DNA of 9,178 nt from Anaeroplasmataceae bacterium (GTDB lineage Bacteria > Bacillota_I > Bacilli_A > Acholeplasmatales > Anaeroplasmataceae), in the NCBI GenBank assembly GCA_029050385.1, contig JAIDMV010000210.1, positions 1-9,178 of the forward strand. Reading direction: 5' to 3'. The position numbers were made by a program, and so were the translations under genes. Below the pieces are notes generated by a model. It made no database searches, had not been told where the DNA came from, and was given only the letters and a program-made list of their open reading frames with translations. Positions 6,563 through 9,178 of the stretch are shown here, piece after piece (position 1 is the stretch's first letter; the number at the start of each line of letters is the position of its first letter).

Positions 6563-7213
6563 ATGAAAAAGTTTGATGTTTTAAGTAAAATTTCTGAAGT
6601 TGGAGTAGTAGCTGTTGTTAGAGCAGAAAGCACTGAACAAGGCTTAAAAATCTCTGAGGCATGTATTAAAGGTGGAGTAAATGCTATCGAGGTTACTTAC
6701 ACAGTACCAGGAGCTGGTGACATTATTGCTAACCTTTCTAAGGCTTATGCGAAGGATCCAAATGTACTTATTGGTGCAGGTACAGTTTTAGATAGCGAAA
6801 CTGCAAGAGCAGCTATCTTAAATGGAGCTAAGTTCATTGTTTCACCTTGTTTTGATGAAGAGGTTGCAAAGCTTTGCAATAGATATCAAGTACCTTATGT
6901 ACCAGGAACTCAAACAGTTAGAGAAGTTAAAATGGCTTTAGATGCTGGTTGTGATGTAATTAAATTATTCCCTGGTGATATTTTAGGACCTAGATTTGTT
7001 AAGGATGTTAAGGGACCACTTCCTTATGCTAACCTAATGCCTTCTGGTGGTGTTGATGTTGACAATATCGCTGACTGGATTAAGGCTGGTGTAGTTGCTG
7101 TATCAGCAGGTTCATCTATGACTGCAGGTGCTAAGAAGGGCGACTTTGATGCTGTAACTGCTATGGCAGCTCGTTTTGTTGAAGAAGTTAAAAAAGCAAG
7201 AGCAGCTAAGTAA
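6563..7213 (+). CDS. eda: 2-keto-3-deoxy-6-phosphogluconate (KDPG) aldolase
   Basis: This 216-residue class I aldolase splits KDPG into pyruvate and glyceraldehyde-3-phosphate; many homologues also act on 4-hydroxy-2-oxoglutarate. The TIM-barrel landmarks are present: VVAVVRAE with R20, AIEVTYTVPGA with general acid/base E43, GAGTVLD (71-77) with T74, FIVSPCFD (91-98), Schiff-base lysine K134 in VIKLFPGD, and the phosphate-binding MPSGGV (159-164) and SAGSSM (181-186). Arg49 of E. coli Eda (LEVTLRT) is replaced by Thr (EVTYT), as I recall for many Firmicutes homologues, so this is a subfamily trait rather than damage. An in-frame TTG at 6527 would add 12 residues; ATG 6563 is chosen because AGAGG (6548-6552) precedes it and the length then fits the family. 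It is first in the operon, 21 bp before the kinase gene. Confidence 0.93.
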   Translation: MKKFDVLSKISEVGVVAVVRAESTEQGLKISEACIKGGVNAIEVTYTVPGAGDIIANLSKAYAKDPNVLIGAGTVLDSETARAAILNGAKFIVSPCFDEEVAKLCNRYQVPYVPGTQTVREVKMALDAGCDVIKLFPGDILGPRFVKDVKGPLPYANLMPSGGVDVDNIADWIKAGVVAVSAGSSMTAGAKKGDFDAVTAMAARFVEEVKKARAAK

Positions 7214-7234
7214 TCCAATTTGAGGATTTCATAT

Positions 7235-8266
7235 ATGGAAAAAATATTAACGTTTGGAGAAATCATGCTAAGGCTTTCTACGCCAGATTATTCCACGATT
7301 AACCAAACTCATTCCTTTATGGTAAATTATGGTGGAGGAGAAGCAAACGTTGCCGTAGCGTTGTCTCATATGGGACACAACACAGCATTTATTTCTAAGC
7401 TTCCACCAAATCAGTTGGGTGATGGTGCGATTACTCACCTCCTTTCTCATGGAGTTAATACAAAATATGTAGTTCGTGGTTCATCTACAATTGGTATTTA
7501 TTTCCTAGAGACAGGCTTTGGAGGACGACCTTCAAAGGTTATCTATAACCGTAAGCACTCTGCAATTACCCGTATACAGGAAGAAGAGTTTAATTGGGAA
7601 GAAATCTTTAAGGATGCTACATGGTTTCATTTAAGTGGTATTACACTTGCTTTAGGAGAAAGAGTTAGAAAGGTAGCTTTAAGAGCTTGTAAGGAAGCAA
7701 AGAAATACGGTGTTCATGTAAGCTTCGATTTCAACTATCGTTCTAAGCTTTGGACTGTTGAGGAAGCAAGACCTGTTTATAAGGAATTTATGAACTATGT
7801 AGATATTGTATTTGCAAGTTTTTATGATGCAAATACAATCTTAGAAATTCCACTAGATGATGATTTTACAGGTACAACTTTATCAGAAAAGAGAAGAAAT
7901 GTATTCCCTAAGATGATAAGAAAGTATCAATTGAAATATATCTTTGGTACAGATCGTGTTGTATATTCTGCAACAGAGAATTCTTTAGCTGGATATTATT
8001 TTAAATTAGATGGAGAAAAATTAAGTTGGGAATTAACTGAACCAATCCGTTTTAATATTTTCGATCGTATTGGTGGTGGTGACGCTTTTGCATCAGGTGT
8101 AATTCATGGCTTACTTAAAAATTTTAAAGACCCTGCATATGCGGTTCGTTATGGTCTAAATGCTTCTGTATTAAAACATACAATTTATGGTGATGCTTTA
8201 TTATTATCCTGTGAGGATATTGAAACATTTATGGCTGCAAATGGCACTGCAGAGGTTGTAAGGTAG
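7235..8266 (+). CDS. kdgK: PfkB-family sugar kinase, KDG kinase-like (copy 1)
   Basis: This 343-residue ribokinase-fold (PfkB) kinase probably phosphorylates 2-keto-3-deoxygluconate with ATP to make KDPG for the upstream aldolase. It shows GEIMLRLS (8-15), the substrate-site GGGEANVAVAL (33-43), RPSKVIYNR (98-106), SFDFNYRSKLW (163-173), and the anion-hole/catalytic motif DRIGGGDAFASG (277-288) with D283 as base, then KHTIYGD (314-320). The segment VDIVFASFYDANTIL (189-203) sits where relatives usually carry an acidic NEED/NxxE-like motif and lacks it, so metal binding or specificity may differ. TTG 7220 is in frame, but ATG 7235 follows TGAGGA (7221-7226) by 8 bases and gives the normal N-terminus. 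The second kinase gene downstream is about half identical in the shared part. The substrate is inferred from its neighbours. Confidence 0.82.
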   Translation: MEKILTFGEIMLRLSTPDYSTINQTHSFMVNYGGGEANVAVALSHMGHNTAFISKLPPNQLGDGAITHLLSHGVNTKYVVRGSSTIGIYFLETGFGGRPSKVIYNRKHSAITRIQEEEFNWEEIFKDATWFHLSGITLALGERVRKVALRACKEAKKYGVHVSFDFNYRSKLWTVEEARPVYKEFMNYVDIVFASFYDANTILEIPLDDDFTGTTLSEKRRNVFPKMIRKYQLKYIFGTDRVVYSATENSLAGYYFKLDGEKLSWELTEPIRFNIFDRIGGGDAFASGVIHGLLKNFKDPAYAVRYGLNASVLKHTIYGDALLLSCEDIETFMAANGTAEVVR

Positions 8267-8274
8267 GTAATAAT

Positions 8275-8730
8275 ATGATAGTAGCAAAATTAAGAGATAT
8301 CAAACGCTATAAGGGTATCAGCAAAAATATTGATACAGCTATAGATTTTGTTTTAAACAATGATTTGATGGCTCTTCCAAAGGGAAAGACTGAAATTGAT
8401 GGTAAGAACGTTTATGTAAATCGTGATACCTATGTTGCAAGACCTTTAGAGGAATGCTATTTTGAAAATCATGAGCACTATTTGGATTTACAAATTGTGC
8501 TTAAGGGCAAGGAATTATTCGGTTATACGGATATTACTAACCCATCACTTCAGGTAACTACACCTTATAATACAGATAAGGATGTTACAAAATATAGTGC
8601 TTCAGATGCAGTTTATTTCACACTTGAGGAAAGCTTTGCGTTAGTGTTTAGAGAAGACATACATTTAGCAAAGGGCAAGGTCGATGAAGAAATTGTTGAA
8701 AAAGCAGTAATAAAAATTAAAGTAGATTAA
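8275..8730 (+). CDS. YhcH/YjgK/YiaL-family (EbgC-like) protein
   Basis: This 151-residue protein has the size and motifs of the YhcH/YjgK/YiaL (DUF386) cupin-like family. The signature FENHEHYLDLQIVLKGKELFGY (63-84) carries the usual E-x-H-x4-D-x-Q pattern (E64, H66, D71, Q73), and a later His in FREDIHLAKG (H130) completes a plausible metal site. Members occur in operons for sialic acid, uronate and 2,3-diketogulonate breakdown, and are thought to act on sugar anomers or sugar-acid intermediates; for most the reaction is not settled. It starts 8 bp after the first kinase gene, with AGGTAGGT (8261-8268) overlapping that gene's stop, so the two are surely co-translated from one message. Placed between two KDG-kinase-like genes, it is likely to serve the same sugar acid. 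No signal peptide is seen. Confidence 0.85.
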   Translation: MIVAKLRDIKRYKGISKNIDTAIDFVLNNDLMALPKGKTEIDGKNVYVNRDTYVARPLEECYFENHEHYLDLQIVLKGKELFGYTDITNPSLQVTTPYNTDKDVTKYSASDAVYFTLEESFALVFREDIHLAKGKVDEEIVEKAVIKIKVD

Positions 8731-8751
8731 GAAAAAGGAGAAAAAAGTTTT

Positions 8752-9129
8752 ATGGCAAAAGTAGTAACAATGGGCGAAATTATGTTGAGATTATCTCCAG
8801 CTGGAAATACTCGTTTCGTTCAAGCAGATTCATTTGATGTAATTTATGGTGGAGGAGAAGCAAACGTTGCAGTATCTTGTGCAAACTATGGACATGATGC
8901 ATATTTCGTTTCTAAACTTCCTGAACATGAGATTGGACAAGCAGCAGTAAATGCATTAAGAAGATATGGTGTAAATACTAAGTTCATCGCTCGTGGTGGT
9001 GACCGTGTAGGTATTTACTATGCAGAAACAGGAGCTTCTATGCGTCCTTCTAAGGTTATTTATGACCGTGCAAATTCTAGTATAGCTGAGGCTAAACCTG
9101 AGGATTTTGATTTTGATGCAATTATGGAA
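8752..9129 (+). CDS. kdgK: PfkB-family sugar kinase, KDG kinase-like (copy 2), cut by contig end
   Basis: The first 126 residues of a second KDG-kinase-like protein are present; the rest lies beyond the contig edge. Motifs match the family: GEIMLRLSPAG (8-18), GGGEANVAVS (33-42), FVSKLPEHEIGQAA (52-65), RPSKVIYDRA (98-107). Hand alignment gives about 58 identical of 119 positions with the first kinase, with no gap. The reading frame appears to end in LSRIPI and TGA (9148-9150), but those codons come from sequencing adapter, so the gene should not be called a short or truncated protein. AGGAG (8736-8740) lies 11 bases before ATG, 21 bp after the YhcH-family gene. The ATP-binding and catalytic C-terminal half is unseen, so whether this copy is active cannot be judged. 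Confidence 0.85.
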
Positions 9130-9178
9130 CTGTCTCGTATACCCATCTGACGCTGCCGACGAGATTACGCGTGTAGAT
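9130..9178 (+). other. Illumina Nextera adapter contamination at contig end
   Basis: Bases 9130-9148 match the Tn5 mosaic end CTGTCTCTTATACACATCT at 17 of 19 positions (differences at 9137 and 9143). Bases 9149-9162 match GACGCTGCCGACGA exactly, the Nextera read-1 adapter complement. An 8-base block in the index position (9163-9170, GATTACGC) follows, then GTGTAGAT (9171-9178), the start of the P5 flow-cell complement. This order exists only in a library molecule. The mismatches fit low-quality read ends. It should be trimmed. Confidence 0.97.

Noticed and set aside
6689..6706. Missing Arg (E. coli Arg49 position) in the aldolase as a sign of lost activity
   Set aside because: Glu43, Thr74 and Lys134 are intact, and the EVTYTVP-like form is, from memory, common among Firmicutes homologues.
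7024..7450. Minus-strand open frames opposite the eda end and kinase start
   Set aside because: They are complements of conserved coding sequence with no recognisable domain.
9130..9148. Tn5/IS50 mosaic-end-like sequence, suggesting a transposon end
   Set aside because: It is directly followed by Nextera adapter, an index-like block and P5 sequence, an order found only in sequencing libraries.
9130..9150. Natural C-terminus LSRIPI-stop for the second kinase, i.e. a genuine short or truncated protein
   Set aside because: Those codons are adapter-encoded; identity with the first kinase runs right up to 9129 and the family is over 300 residues long.
1..9178. CRISPR array, tRNA/rRNA genes, riboswitch or prophage/defence system
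   Set aside because: No regularly spaced direct repeats, no tRNA-like cloverleaf or rRNA sequence, and no defence or phage genes were seen; gaps between genes are short.

Overview
The window is AT-rich, low-GC Bacillota (Firmicutes) DNA. All recognised genes lie on the + strand and use the standard code: TGA ends the first gene. The gene repertoire, the strong Shine-Dalgarno (SD) sites and the hpf-secA pair point to a Firmicute. An Erysipelotrichia-like gut anaerobe is my best guess, but nothing here proves it. The last 49 bases are not biological: they are an untrimmed Illumina Nextera adapter, so the window ends at a real assembly (contig) edge at base 9129.

Layout. Bases 1-1234 hold the C-terminal end of a DegV-family lipid-binding protein and, five bases later, a GNAT-like acyltransferase-related protein. 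Bases 1306-2240 hold a two-helix membrane protein of the DUF3137 type, closed by a strong intrinsic terminator. Bases 2285-3600 hold a small CxxC/CxxC zinc-ribbon protein that I do not recognise, a cold-shock protein, and the long-form ribosome hibernation factor Hpf. Hpf has a near-consensus promoter overlapped by a cre-like palindrome. Bases 3641-6341 are the secA unit: its own promoter, a leader with an unusual hairpin between the SD and the start codon, the full-length SecA ATPase, and a terminator.

From about 6450 a catabolic operon begins behind a perfect consensus promoter (TTGACA-17 bp-TATAAT) with a 14-bp palindrome upstream. It encodes KDPG aldolase (eda), a KDG-kinase-like PfkB sugar kinase, a YhcH/YjgK/YiaL-family protein, and a second KDG-kinase-like gene cut by the contig end. 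Kinase plus aldolase converts 2-keto-3-deoxygluconate through KDPG to pyruvate and glyceraldehyde-3-phosphate. The operon therefore probably serves uronate (pectin, glucuronide or glycosaminoglycan) use; the YhcH-type protein may handle a sugar-acid intermediate.

Most of the window is ordinary conserved bacterial DNA, and I found no convincing undescribed system. The points most worth a second look are the adapter artefact, the structured secA leader, the stand-alone ComFC-like zinc ribbon beside hpf-secA, the cre-like site on the hpf promoter, and the tandem divergent kinase paralogues.
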